A stretch of DNA of 64,000 nucleotides from contig NZ_CP018835.1 of NCBI RefSeq assembly GCF_002196515.1, positions 1,488,001 to 1,552,000 on the forward strand. The letters run 5' to 3'. Of the stretch, positions 56,801-63,132 are shown in pieces. Source of the stretch: Vibrio gazogenes. Lineage in GTDB: Bacteria; Pseudomonadota; Gammaproteobacteria; Enterobacterales; Vibrionaceae. The notes beneath the pieces are model-generated. The model did not search any database. It was not told where the DNA came from and was given only the letters and a program-made list of their open reading frames with translations. A program made the translations under genes and the position numbers. Position 1 is the first letter of the stretch. Every line of letters begins with the position of its first letter.

Positions 56801-59800
56801 GTGCCCGACTCAATTTTTGCAGTGCTGTGGTCAATGTTTTATCGAGAACAAGTTTTGCTTCTGAGCCGTCAAAGGACTGTTTGGATGGACGAGCGCGGTC
56901 AGCAGGCAATGTCAGACACTCTGGAATGCCGCGTAACTGTTCAACCCAATATTCACTTTGCTGCTGTAACAGCGCATCCTGAATATGTTGCTGTTGCCAT
57001 GCGGCAAAATCGCCATACTGAATCGTCAACGGTGATAATGGATTCGGCGTATTTTCAACCAAAGCCCGGTAAAGTTGGCTAACTTCTTTCATCAAGAGGT
57101 TGATCGACCAACCATCGGTAATAATGTGATGCATCGCCAGACGCAAAATATGTGTTTCTGCATCGATAGCAATCAATTGCCCCTGAAATAGCGGCCCAGA
57201 GAATAGATCCATATCGGCGGCAAATGAGGCAATCGCTTGAACATCATCAGCATTGATCTGAGTGAGCCTCATCCGCTGCCCATCCGGCAGTACTTTCTGC
57301 ACCGGCTCACCATCGTGGATATCAATACAAGTCCGTAAGATGTGATGACGGGAAAGCATGTGGTCAAACGCTTGTTGTAATGCAGTGACATCCAGTTGAC
57401 CACGCAAGGTGAAACGCCCGACCATCACGTACGCTGTTGTTGCCACATCATCGATTTGCGATAGCAGCCATAACCGCCGTTGCGCCAAAGATAAAGGCGG
57501 CACGACATCAGCGTCTAACGGTTCAATAACCGTTTTTTGTTGCGTCGGTGTGGCTTCATCAATCGCGCTTGCCAATGCAGATAGCATCGATTGGCTGAAC
57601 ACGGTGGCTAATGCCAGTTCAACCTGAAATCGCTGACGAATTCGGGAAATCAACTGCATCGCAACCAGCGAATAACCGCCCAGTTCAAAGAAGTCATCAT
57701 GACGCCCTACCTGACTCACACCCAACAGACCCGACCAAATCTCAGCCAGCTGAACTTCCACATCTCCCTGTGGCGGCTCATAAGCCCGTTGCGGTAAGTC
57801 ACTTGCATCAACCGCCGGTAAAGCCTTTCGGTCAACCTTGCCATTCGGGGTTAACGGAAAAGCATCTAACGCAATATAAATCCCCGGCACCATGTAATCC
57901 GGCAAACGACGGCGTAACTCGGCCTTCAATCCTTCCTCAAAATCCTCACCGGATTGCGCAGTGTCTTCCGCCACATAATAACCCACCAGCCGTGGCTCTC
58001 CGTCCGCCATCTCAGGCGCAGCAACCACCGCATCTGCAATGCCAGCATACCCCTGCATCAGCGACTCGATTTCACCCAGCTCGATTCGGAATCCCCGAAT
58101 CTTGACCTGAAAGTCACTCCGGCCTAAACAGCGAATCCGACCCTCACTATCCCAACGACCCAAGTCACCGGTTTGGTACATCAACGCTCCGGATTCAGCA
58201 ACAAACGGGTCTGCGATAAACCGCTCGGCGGTTAAATCATCGCGATTGAGATATCCGGCCGTTACCCCGGCGCCGGCAATGTAAATCTCACCACTGACTC
58301 CCACCGGAACCGGCTGGTGTCTCTCATCCAGAATATAAATTCGGGTATTCCCAATCGGTTGACCAATCAGGACACCCGCATCACTGACGTGCAAAGGATG
58401 GGTCGCTGACCAGACCGTCGTCTCCGTCGGGCCATACATATTCCACAAACGACCGACGCGACCAACAATCTCATCCGCCAGCACTTTCGAGAAGGATTCT
58501 CCGCCAATCAGTCCGGTTAAACGGGGCGAGCCCTGCCACCCTGCTGCCAGCAAAAGTTTCCATGTCGCCGGGGTTGCCTGAAACAGGGTAATCGCCTGAT
58601 TATCCAGATAAGCAGCCAATGCTTCACCATCACGGGCCAGCGCTTTATCCGCCAAATGCAGGGCGGCACCACTGGACAGAGGCAGATAGATTTCAAGCAC
58701 ATGAATATCAAAGGATATCGTTGTCACCGCTAATAAACGGTCATCACCACTCACCTGATGTTGCTGCTGCTGACTGGTCAGGAAGTTGACCACGGCCCGG
58801 TGCGGCACCATCACCCCTTTGGGTTGTCCGGTTGAGCCAGAGGTATAAATCACATACGCCAGATGATCACCGCTCAGGGTTGCCACTTCGGGATTGCTCA
58901 CCGGCTCATCCGCCAGCGATTCACGATTGAGCTCAAGCACCTGTAACTGGGCCGCCTGCTCACCGAATGTCTGCGCAACATCAACGCTGCCGTCGCTAAT
59001 CAGAACCACCGGACGGCTGTCGGCCACCATGTATTGCAATCGCTCGGACGGGAACAACGGGTCGAGCGGGACGTAGGCACCGCCCGCTTTGAGGGTCGCC
59101 AGCAAGGTCGTGACCATGGCACAGCTGCGCTCAACCATCACCGCAACATAGCTGCCCGGTGTGACACCCAGTGCAATCAAACGGTGGGCTAACTGATTGG
59201 CTTGCGTATTCAATGCGGCATAACTCAGCGAGTCATTCCCTGAAACCACCGCGGTAGCATCGGGTGTCTGCGCCGCTTGTGACTCAAATAACTGGTGCAG
59301 ACATGCTTGCTCGGGATAGGGCATTGCGGTCTGGTTAAAGGTGTCGAGCACGAGATGGCGCTCTTCATGAGACAAAACACTTAACTGCGCGGGATAAGTC
59401 ACATCCGATTCAGCACGAACACAGTCTGTCAGAAAGGATTCCAATCGCTTCAAATGACGCTGAATGTCGTGCCTTTCATACAGGTCATGGTTGGCATTGA
59501 GATAGAGCGTTAATCCCTGCTGCGGCCCGCGGTCATAAAATGTAAACGATAGATCATCAACCGGGCCAATTGCTGTATTGACGACTGTTGCGGAGACATC
59601 GCCAAAAAACAGTTCATATTCCGAAGGAACAAAATTAAGTACGGTGCTATACCAACATTCTTGCTCGCCTGAATGTTTCGATTCTTGTCGCAGGTCATCA
59701 CTGTAATAACGAGAATGTCGGGATGTTTTCCCAACATGTAGGGCAACTTGTTCGAGCAGCTCATCGAATGTCATATCCGCATGGATATGAATACCGAGAG

Positions 59801-60746
59801 GCAAAATATTGACCGCGATACCTGTTGTTTTACGTAGCGTTCGCCCCATTCGTCCTCGGTGGGTAAAACCGAGCATCATTGATGATTCTCCGGTCATCAA
59901 ATGTAGATAAACCGAAGTCAGCGCGGTCATCAGTGTTGCGAGATTGGTCTTGTAACGTTCGGCTAATCCCTGCAATCCCTGATAAACATCAAGGGGAAGC
60001 TGATGCCATTCACTGAGCACTTGAGAACATGCCGCATTTTGTCCAGCCAGACAAACCGGTTGGTAGGTTTGCATCTGCGCCATATAGTTCAGCCAGTATT
60101 CACGATCACGCGTAAAACCCGTAGAATCACGATAAGCGCTTTCAGCCTCCAACAAGGCTTCAACCCCGAGTAATTGACACTCAGGAATCGGCTGTTCGGC
60201 ATGTAATGCAGAATATATTTCAGCAAAACGCGCCAAAACCATCATGAAGCCATATCCGTCAGTGGTAATATGGTCGGCGCTACAGTAGAGATAATATTGT
60301 TCGGCATGAACTTTTAGCAAAGCAAACTCGAATAGGCGTGTTCTATCACCAGCCGAGACAGGATGATCAAGTCGTTTTTCCATCCATGCCATTGCTACCG
60401 CATCAGCATCCGCCTCCCGAGATAAATCAATAAAAGGGAGTTCCCAATCAGCAAAATACTCAACCGTTTGCTGCAATGTCTCTTCGTGGTAACCCGCTTC
60501 GATATGAAATGTTTCAGCTTCTCCGACACCTTGTCTCACCGCTGCTTCCATCATTTCAGGATTAATCTGCCCCGGCAGATCCAGATAACCAGCCACTTTG
60601 AATACCCGTGGGCCGACATGGTCAACAATATGCTGAGCGAACCAGATTCCTTTCTGTGGTGTCGAAAGTGGTATAGGAGGAGACACATTGGACTGAGCGT
60701 GAAGATGCGAACCTTGCTTACTTGCTTTGCGAATATTCGAATTCAT
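47871..60746 (-). CDS. NRPS 1: Cs-A(Gly)-T-C-A(Ser)-T-E/C-A(Ser)-T-C-A(Val-like)-T (modules 1-4)
   Basis: This 4291-residue synthetase starts the line. The first domain (20-455) is a starter condensation domain of the EntF/DhbF type (PLSTPQKGIWFAQ, VNILPLGIHI); its active site reads ADHITTDGYG, with Asp in place of the first His of HHxxxDG. Then A1 (470-985), T near 1024 (LGGYSLV); C (1065-1500, HHIITDGWS), A2 (1520-2050), T near 2085; dual E/C (2110-2610, HHVLAQQGD and HHLCNDHTT), A3 (2625-3150), T near 3190; C (3230-3670, HHMIADGWS), A4 (3690-4200), T near 4235. Eye-read pockets: A1 D-I-L-Q-L-G-M-V-W (glycine), A2 and A3 D-V-W-H-F-S-L-V-D (serine), A4 D-A-L-W-L-G-G-T-F (valine-like). A starter C at the front implies that an acyl or aryl cap is attached to Gly1. 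First gene of the operon. Confidence 0.93.
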   Translation of the reverse strand: MNSNIRKASKQGSHLHAQSNVSPPIPLSTPQKGIWFAQHIVDHVGPRVFKVAGYLDLPGQINPEMMEAAVRQGVGEAETFHIEAGYHEETLQQTVEYFADWELPFIDLSREADADAVAMAWMEKRLDHPVSAGDRTRLFEFALLKVHAEQYYLYCSADHITTDGYGFMMVLARFAEIYSALHAEQPIPECQLLGVEALLEAESAYRDSTGFTRDREYWLNYMAQMQTYQPVCLAGQNAACSQVLSEWHQLPLDVYQGLQGLAERYKTNLATLMTALTSVYLHLMTGESSMMLGFTHRGRMGRTLRKTTGIAVNILPLGIHIHADMTFDELLEQVALHVGKTSRHSRYYSDDLRQESKHSGEQECWYSTVLNFVPSEYELFFGDVSATVVNTAIGPVDDLSFTFYDRGPQQGLTLYLNANHDLYERHDIQRHLKRLESFLTDCVRAESDVTYPAQLSVLSHEERHLVLDTFNQTAMPYPEQACLHQLFESQAAQTPDATAVVSGNDSLSYAALNTQANQLAHRLIALGVTPGSYVAVMVERSCAMVTTLLATLKAGGAYVPLDPLFPSERLQYMVADSRPVVLISDGSVDVAQTFGEQAAQLQVLELNRESLADEPVSNPEVATLSGDHLAYVIYTSGSTGQPKGVMVPHRAVVNFLTSQQQQHQVSGDDRLLAVTTISFDIHVLEIYLPLSSGAALHLADKALARDGEALAAYLDNQAITLFQATPATWKLLLAAGWQGSPRLTGLIGGESFSKVLADEIVGRVGRLWNMYGPTETTVWSATHPLHVSDAGVLIGQPIGNTRIYILDERHQPVPVGVSGEIYIAGAGVTAGYLNRDDLTAERFIADPFVAESGALMYQTGDLGRWDSEGRIRCLGRSDFQVKIRGFRIELGEIESLMQGYAGIADAVVAAPEMADGEPRLVGYYVAEDTAQSGEDFEEGLKAELRRRLPDYMVPGIYIALDAFPLTPNGKVDRKALPAVDASDLPQRAYEPPQGDVEVQLAEIWSGLLGVSQVGRHDDFFELGGYSLVAMQLISRIRQRFQVELALATVFSQSMLSALASAIDEATPTQQKTVIEPLDADVVPPLSLAQRRLWLLSQIDDVATTAYVMVGRFTLRGQLDVTALQQAFDHMLSRHHILRTCIDIHDGEPVQKVLPDGQRMRLTQINADDVQAIASFAADMDLFSGPLFQGQLIAIDAETHILRLAMHHIITDGWSINLLMKEVSQLYRALVENTPNPLSPLTIQYGDFAAWQQQHIQDALLQQQSEYWVEQLRGIPECLTLPADRARPSKQSFDGSEAKLVLDKTLTTALQKLSRAHGCTLYMTLLASWSALMGRLASQDDVVIGSPIAGRTRAELEPLIGMFVNTQAMRVDFSDNPNTIDLLSQVKATALAAQAHQEIPFEQVVESVAPKRSLSHSPIFQVMFALQNVPDGDLQLPGLSISPVEAEVSTVQFDLSLFVSPTDDQLEATLHYATALFDAGTVERYLGYWHALLQQMVSVPTQAVGSLNILPDEERDLVLNQFNQTQTAFPDASCLHTLIEAQVARSPDATAVVFDDQSLSYAELNAQANQLAHWLIEQGVRPDSRVAVCLERSCELVVSLLAILKAGGAYVPLDPGYPSERLTYMLSDSAPVVLLTCDSLVARLGEIPDTTRLVDLASPVQPWLDSPTTNPVVAELTNRHLAYIIYTSGSTGLPKGVMNEHRGVVNRLHWMQQDYGFGPDDVVLQKTPFSFDVSVWEFFCPLWSGATLLMAKPEGHKDPDYLKTLMTTQGVTIVHFVPPMLQSFLEVVSPDDCPSLRLVFCSGEALPAEAIRKSYARLPQIELHNLYGPTEAAVDVTAWHCPRQLAGDRVSIGRPVANTQMYVLDSEGHPVPVGVEGELYIGGVQVARGYLNRDELTAERFVANPYTADEHAHPLMYRTGDVGCWLPDGTIEYRGRNDDQVKIRGFRIELGEISSALQGCTGVQDGVVVARAFGTRSEKQSADKQLVGYYTAVDTNVVPDVAALKAELSERLPAHMVPAVYVVIDAMPLTPNGKVNRKALPEPDISAVVRHEYQAPVGDAEQQLAAIWSELLGVEQVGRADNFFELGGHSLLAVRMADRLRQHGYQLVIRHLFSRITLAELAETLEIQEASSENEIPANLIPANCQHITPEMLPLVTLDQKAIDVISQTVEGGTANIQDIYPLAPLQEGILFHHVLAQQGDPYVTRVIQSFNHEADIDTFITALQHVVQRHDILRTAVVWDGIDTPVQVVWREAPVVLQTLSVTQLDDAHCGDDGDLERVADRLCRHFEPAHTRMDIQRAPMIEAYKVADPAEGRWLLCFLLHHLCNDHTTLELLIEEVQAYIAGREASLPRPLPFRDFVAQTTLNANHDAHLHYFRELLGDIDEPCDPFGLQASGDDAHVEATHVAIADDVARTIRELSRRFSISPAALFHLAWGVVVQRATGQDDIVFGTVLFGRMAGGEGADRVLGMFLNTLPLRLSFADASVESALIQTQQRLAELLEHEHTSLALAQQCSGLSNHTPLFSSLLNYRYQGGSAQTDSADQEILGSLEIAAENTNYPLTVAVNDIVTGGFSLDIHVNSRLSGERLGGMLMTALTELVSTLAAQPSAPVNQLTILADRERDLVLNQFNQTQTSFPDASCLHTLIEAQVARSPDATAVVFDDQSLSYAELNAQANQLAHWLIEQGVRPDSRVAVCLERSCELVVSLLAILKAGGAYVPLDPGYPSERLTYMLSDSAPVALLTCDSLVARLGEIPETTRLVDLASPVQPWLDSPTTNPVVAALTNRHLAYIIYTSGSTGLPKGVMNEHRGVVNRLHWMQQDYGFNADDVVLQKTPFSFDVSVWEFFCPLWSGATLLMAKPEGHKDPDYLKNLMTTQGVTIVHFVPPMLQSFLEVVSPNDCPSLRLVFCSGEALPAEAIRKSYTRLPQIELHNLYGPTEAAVDVTAWHCPRQLVGDRVSIGRPVANTQMYVLDSEGHPVPVGVEGELYIGGVQVARGYLNRDELTAERFVANPYDKHHYPVMYRTGDVGCWLPDGTIEYRGRNDDQVKIRGFRIELGEISSALQGCTGVQDGVVVARAFGTRSEKQSADKQLVGYYTAVDTNVVPDVAALKAELSERLPAHMVPAVYVVIDAMPLTPNGKVNRKALPEPDISAVVRHEYQAPVGDAEQQLAAIWSALLGVEQVGRADNFFELGGHSLLAVRMVSRVREQLGRELSLTTLFSHSTLHEVAALLEDAQGSTLPAITPLPEGQAIPLSLAQKRLWFLSQMDPDSVSAYVISGGLRLEGQLNIDALQRALNQIVSRHAPLRTHFVDLDGVPVQVVGKAWHEFPMSWLDGETLIDELSPFQPEFELTRGTLIQGQLIRIHENEHWLRIAMHHMIADGWSIGVLTRELSTLYRAFCQGLPNPLPPLRIQYGDYAAWQQAHLQGEVLQRQQQYWTKQLHDIPDCLTLPTDRPRPATQNYTGAAVSVHLSPSLTASLREFSQRHRSTLYMTLLAGWSVVMSRLSGQDDIVIGSPVAGRTQTELEDLIGMFVNTQALRVNLSEQPNSVALLNQIKTTSLQAQAHQDIPFEQVVEAVAPTRSLAYSPIFQVLFALQNLPEEKIELGGMTLSLLAEESTSAQFDLSLIVHESADRIEGMLNYATALFEPETVQRYLSYWITVLEGMVRQPELPVDALPMLTDSEQQHMLQHFNQTDFDYPSDCGVHTLFSQQASTAPDAIVLITEAGEWRYSELEGSANALAHRLQTLGVIPGQRVAVRLPRSAALVVAELAILKCGGVYVPLDPAAPTERLDYVLSDSGATLMLAEAGTADDDSSLPVLEITSSLLNETRDEAVSVAVQGDSPAYVMYTSGSTGQPKGVVVPHRAIARLVLNNGYMAVQPSDRIALAANPAFDATTLEVWAPLLNGAAVVVIEQETLLNVHAFAQVLTQHQVSILWLTVGLFNQYAQGLQSVFPNLRYLLVGGDALDPAVIRRVLSESAPQHLLNGYGPTETTTFALTHEITAVDEHAVSIPLGRPIGNTQVYLLNSHGQPVPQGVVGELYIGGDGVALGYLNQAELTAERFVPDPYASSANARMYRTGDLGYLRADGTIEFVGRNDFQVKVRGFRIELGEIESALVSCGVASAVVIATGDSASKRLVAYFTQGEERLTAGELKSRLAACLPSYMVPAAYVALAEMPLTANGKVDRRALPEPDETALVRQEYEAPQGELEEMVAEIWQALLPVAAVGRQDSFFELGGHSLLAAQLISRIRNELDLEVPLVELFSHPTLAAFSQRVAYIGLAEFDVSDLMDLAE
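48169..49818 (-). repeat. Val-like A repeat, copy in module 4
   Basis: Partner of 35281-36930. The diverged patch at about 49258-49413 here resembles the equivalent stretch of A5 (module 5), which suggests recombination between modules. Confidence 0.9.
51145..52890 (-). repeat. Ser A-T repeat, copy in module 3
   Basis: Third copy of the serine block. It differs by a 6-base shorter stretch near 51700 (YDKHHYPVMYR in place of YTADEHAHPVMYR in the protein). Confidence 0.9.
54461..56210 (-). repeat. Ser A-T repeat, copy in module 2
   Basis: Fourth copy of the serine block. It differs from the others by GFGPDD in place of GFNADD after the A3 motif region. Confidence 0.9.
57677..59361 (-). repeat. 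Gly A-T repeat, copy in module 1
   Basis: Partner of 41471-43155. Similarity ends at both domain edges: the upstream starter C and the downstream carrier helix are unrelated to the other copy. Confidence 0.9.
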
Positions 60747-61669
60747 ATAGCACCAACCTTCATTTGTTATTTTTTTATTATTTGTATTTTACGCATAAGA
60801 CAAAGAGCATCTGATATGTTTAATACCAGACACTAAAACCTCATATATGCTAGATATGATGTAACCAAAAATTACAATCAGTTAATGACAAACGTATTAT
60901 TATTTATATTTTCTATCCTTAGGCTTTATATTTATAACGAACTTGAGCTGATAGATATCATTTACAATCCAAATTACCTCATTCGCTCTCTGACAATCAA
61001 GTGACATTATTTTGACGCCATGCTGTCATACTAAAAATGACGGTGATACATAAATACAGATTAAAATAACAAAATTATAAATATCAAAAACACCAATAAT
61101 CATTCACATATAATGATAAAAGAATCAAAAATACACTCAAACTCTTGGATAAACCACGCAAATACCGAACAACTCATGAATAGATAGTGATATTTTTATA
61201 TAATAAAATTCAAAGAAAATTTAGCGGAACGCAAGTCACATTCATAGGGTAAATTTTGCACAAAAAATAGAATAATCATTAAAAAACATAGAGATATAGA
61301 AAATCAAAAATACCAAAAAATTATAAATACAAAAGAATCATACTTCGATCCATGGTCTAACCAGAACAAAAATAAGAATATATTAAAAATAATTAACTAA
61401 AAGACAGAATAAACAACCAAAAAAATTCAAATAAACAACACATTCATCAAAATAGTCTTTACCGTCGTACTATCCTACATTCTATAATTCTCAACCCAAA
61501 TAATGACTATTTTTAAAAAGTTTGATCAATCTCAATAATAACTATAAGATTTTCACAATTTTTCATAGCAATCATGAAAATACAGACTAAATATAAACTC
61601 ATCAGCTATATGCTCTGATCTTTTAATTTAAAACACACTTTTTCACATAGCATTGAATAAAGGAGCTCA

Positions 61670-61696
61670 ATGACAAAAATAACATTAAATAGATAG
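61670..61696 (+). other. Eight-codon frame with a strong ribosome site
   Basis: ATG at 61670 follows AAAGGAG with 4-5 bases spacing, then encodes MTKITLNR and a TAG. It could be a leader peptide, the start of a decayed gene, or a chance match in AT-rich DNA. Confidence 0.25.
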
Positions 61697-62261
61697 CGGA
61701 CGAAAAATAACGCTGTTGATATATTTATTATACATATCGATACCGCTACTAAAATTAGTGTAAAAACTCAAAAAAAATAACCAAATGAAATGTATTTAAT
61801 ATGCTATTTGGTGAAAAATTTCACAAAAAATACATATTAAATGTGTATATAGACACCGTCGGATTATTAAACTCACACCATTCAAAAAAAATCATTAAAT
61901 TAGAAAAAGATAAAAAACCTCTTTAATTTAATAGAAAATAATAATAAAAGCGCCCCATGCTCAACTGCTCTTACCCCCATCTTCTAGTGATAAACAGTCA
62001 TAATAAATATTCACATTTGGGTAATAAAAGACTCAAACCCTCTTCCTTGAACCCGATTCGCTCAGACATCACACCATGCATCAGTCCCACTGATATTGAA
62101 GAGAGATATGAATCACAACAGGGCTCTGATACGTCTGATGCGTTCAGGATGGCAACATGATTTTGAAATAAATTGGATCACAAACAAGGCTATTAATTGG
62201 GATATACGGTATAAAAGAGCTGAGTCAGACAGCTGTATTTTCTCTCAGGAGGAAAAGATAA

Positions 62262-62294
62262 ATGAAACCATCTGAGAGAATGTTACTCTACTGA
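62262..62294 (+). other. Ten-codon frame with a consensus Shine-Dalgarno
   Basis: AGGAGG lies 9 bases before the ATG at 62262, which encodes MKPSERMLLY and a TGA, 23 bases before a MITE-like element. It could be a leader peptide or a remnant of a gene interrupted at this junction. Confidence 0.3.
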
Positions 62295-62317
62295 CAGGAT
62301 GATTGCTGTTACACTAG

Positions 62318-62579
62318 GGGCAGTTGACCTTTCGTGGTTGAATTTTGTTCAATCTGAACAGGTATTGATCGCGGCGCGGGGCATACCGCTTAGCTATCCG
62401 AAGCAAATGACCCGCAACAAAGAGCAAGACTCGTTCAGATGAACCCTCTGGGCAGCATTGGTCGCTCATTTATCCAGCGTTAGGTCATGGTTCATGTAGA
62501 TCGCTACACTTCACATGACCTGTCTTGACTAAATGCACGACAAATTGCTGCAAAAACCATCACGAAAGGTCAACAGCCG
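62318..62579. mobile_element. MITE-like element upstream of zur
   Basis: Inverted ends share GTTGACCTTTCGTG perfectly (left 62323-62336, right 62561-62574) and extend imperfectly outward (GGC-N-GTTGACC). The 262-bp unit is flanked by a direct CTAG on each side (62314-62317 and 62580-62583), as expected for a 4-bp target duplication; IS5-family elements often use a CTAR-like target. It encodes no transposase. An internal inverted repeat (GGTCATG ... CATGACC, about 62485-62521) adds structure. It could be a true MITE or an internally deleted insertion sequence. Confidence 0.65.
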
Positions 62580-62598
62580 CTAGGAAATATTAGAAAAG

Positions 62599-62626
62599 TT
62601 GAACGATATTACAGTTGAAATAGTAT
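62599..62626 (+). promoter_or_regulatory. Candidate zur promoter
   Basis: TTGAAC (62599-62604) and TAGTAT (62621-62626) are separated by 16 bases, 29 bases before the preferred zur start. It lies just beyond the MITE-like element. The hexamers are imperfect and the region is AT-rich, so this is tentative. Confidence 0.35.
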
Positions 62627-62655
62627 ATTATTAAAAGACTCCAGTGGTTATGGTG

Positions 62656-63132
62656 ATGAATTTGGACCACAGTTTAACAAAACAGATAGAAGAGATATGC
62701 GCAGCAAGAGGTGTCAGGTTGACTTCTCAACGCAAACAGGTCTTTGAGCTTATCTGTTCCAGTAGGAAAGCATCCAGTGCCTATGAGCTGCTTGAAGCGC
62801 TACAGCAAAGCGAACCGCAGGCGAAACCACCAACCGTTTACCGGGCACTCGATTTCCTGATGGGGCAAGGCTTCATCCACCGCGTAGAATCAACAAACAG
62901 CTACATTTCATGTTGCTCTTGTAATGCTCATAAACACTTCTCACATCTTTTAATCTGCAAACAATGTAGTGATGTGACCGAACTTCAGGATGAGACATTG
63001 GTCTTATCACTGGAACATAATGCAGAGAAGCACGGATTTAAGATTACAAACCATGTCATTGAATCTCATGGAATTTGCCAAACGTGCTCCTCAGAAACAA
63101 AGAGAGATACAGTAAAAGATTATGCGCGCTGA
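62656..63132 (+). CDS. zur: Zinc uptake regulator Zur (Fur family)
   Basis: Zur represses zinc-import genes when zinc is plentiful. The 158-residue protein has the winged-helix domain (RGVRLTSQRKQVFELI, KPPTVYRALDFLMGQGFIHR) and metal sites CCSCNAHKHFSH, LICKQC and ICQTC. The paired CxxC motifs and the PPTVYRALDFL helix match Zur rather than Fur, which has HH-rich metal sites. The frame could start at GTG 62644, ATG 62650 or ATG 62656; none has a good ribosome site, and 62656 (MNLDHSL) gives the usual Vibrio start. It overlaps cheX by 11 bases. The space upstream is short and bounded by the MITE-like element. Confidence 0.9.
   Translation: MNLDHSLTKQIEEICAARGVRLTSQRKQVFELICSSRKASSAYELLEALQQSEPQAKPPTVYRALDFLMGQGFIHRVESTNSYISCCSCNAHKHFSHLLICKQCSDVTELQDETLVLSLEHNAEKHGFKITNHVIESHGICQTCSSETKRDTVKDYAR

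Larger units (their letters stand above)
60747..62317. other. Long AT-rich non-coding stretch upstream of the NRPS operon
   Basis: About 1.57 kb, of which 60770-61950 is extremely AT-rich with many A/T runs and no convincing gene on either strand. It must contain the NRPS promoter: the NRPS 1 ATG has AAGG about 11 bases upstream. One weak candidate on the minus strand is TTGTCT-17-TAATAA near 60780-60808. No clear Fur box was found. The frame at 61957-62160 has no ribosome site and unusual composition and is not called. Such AT-rich DNA next to transferred genes is often bound by H-NS (inference). Confidence 0.7.

Noticed and set aside
26916..59764. Dozens of antisense frames (up to 235 codons) opposite the NRPS genes.
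   Set aside because: They mirror conserved NRPS motifs, recur at the same place in each repeated A domain, and show Pro/Arg/His-rich shadow composition.
24931..60746. Reading the cluster as a pyoverdine-like siderophore because the exporter resembles PvdE.
   Set aside because: No ornithine-modifying genes, receptor, or hydroxamate-type A-domain codes are present; the same transporter family serves lipopeptides. A catechol cap stays possible but unsupported.
60747..61950. Possible Fur box controlling the NRPS operon, which would favour a siderophore.
   Set aside because: Only fragments such as AATAATCATT were seen, and AT-rich DNA gives these by chance; no 19-bp palindrome was found.
61957..62160. 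A 67-codon frame on the plus strand in the AT-rich region.
   Set aside because: No Shine-Dalgarno, no recognisable motif, and composition like random sequence.
14700..62640. Integrase or att repeats bounding the accessory block.
   Set aside because: No integrase, tRNA-embedded repeat or matching direct repeat was seen at either edge; only the MITE-like element was found.
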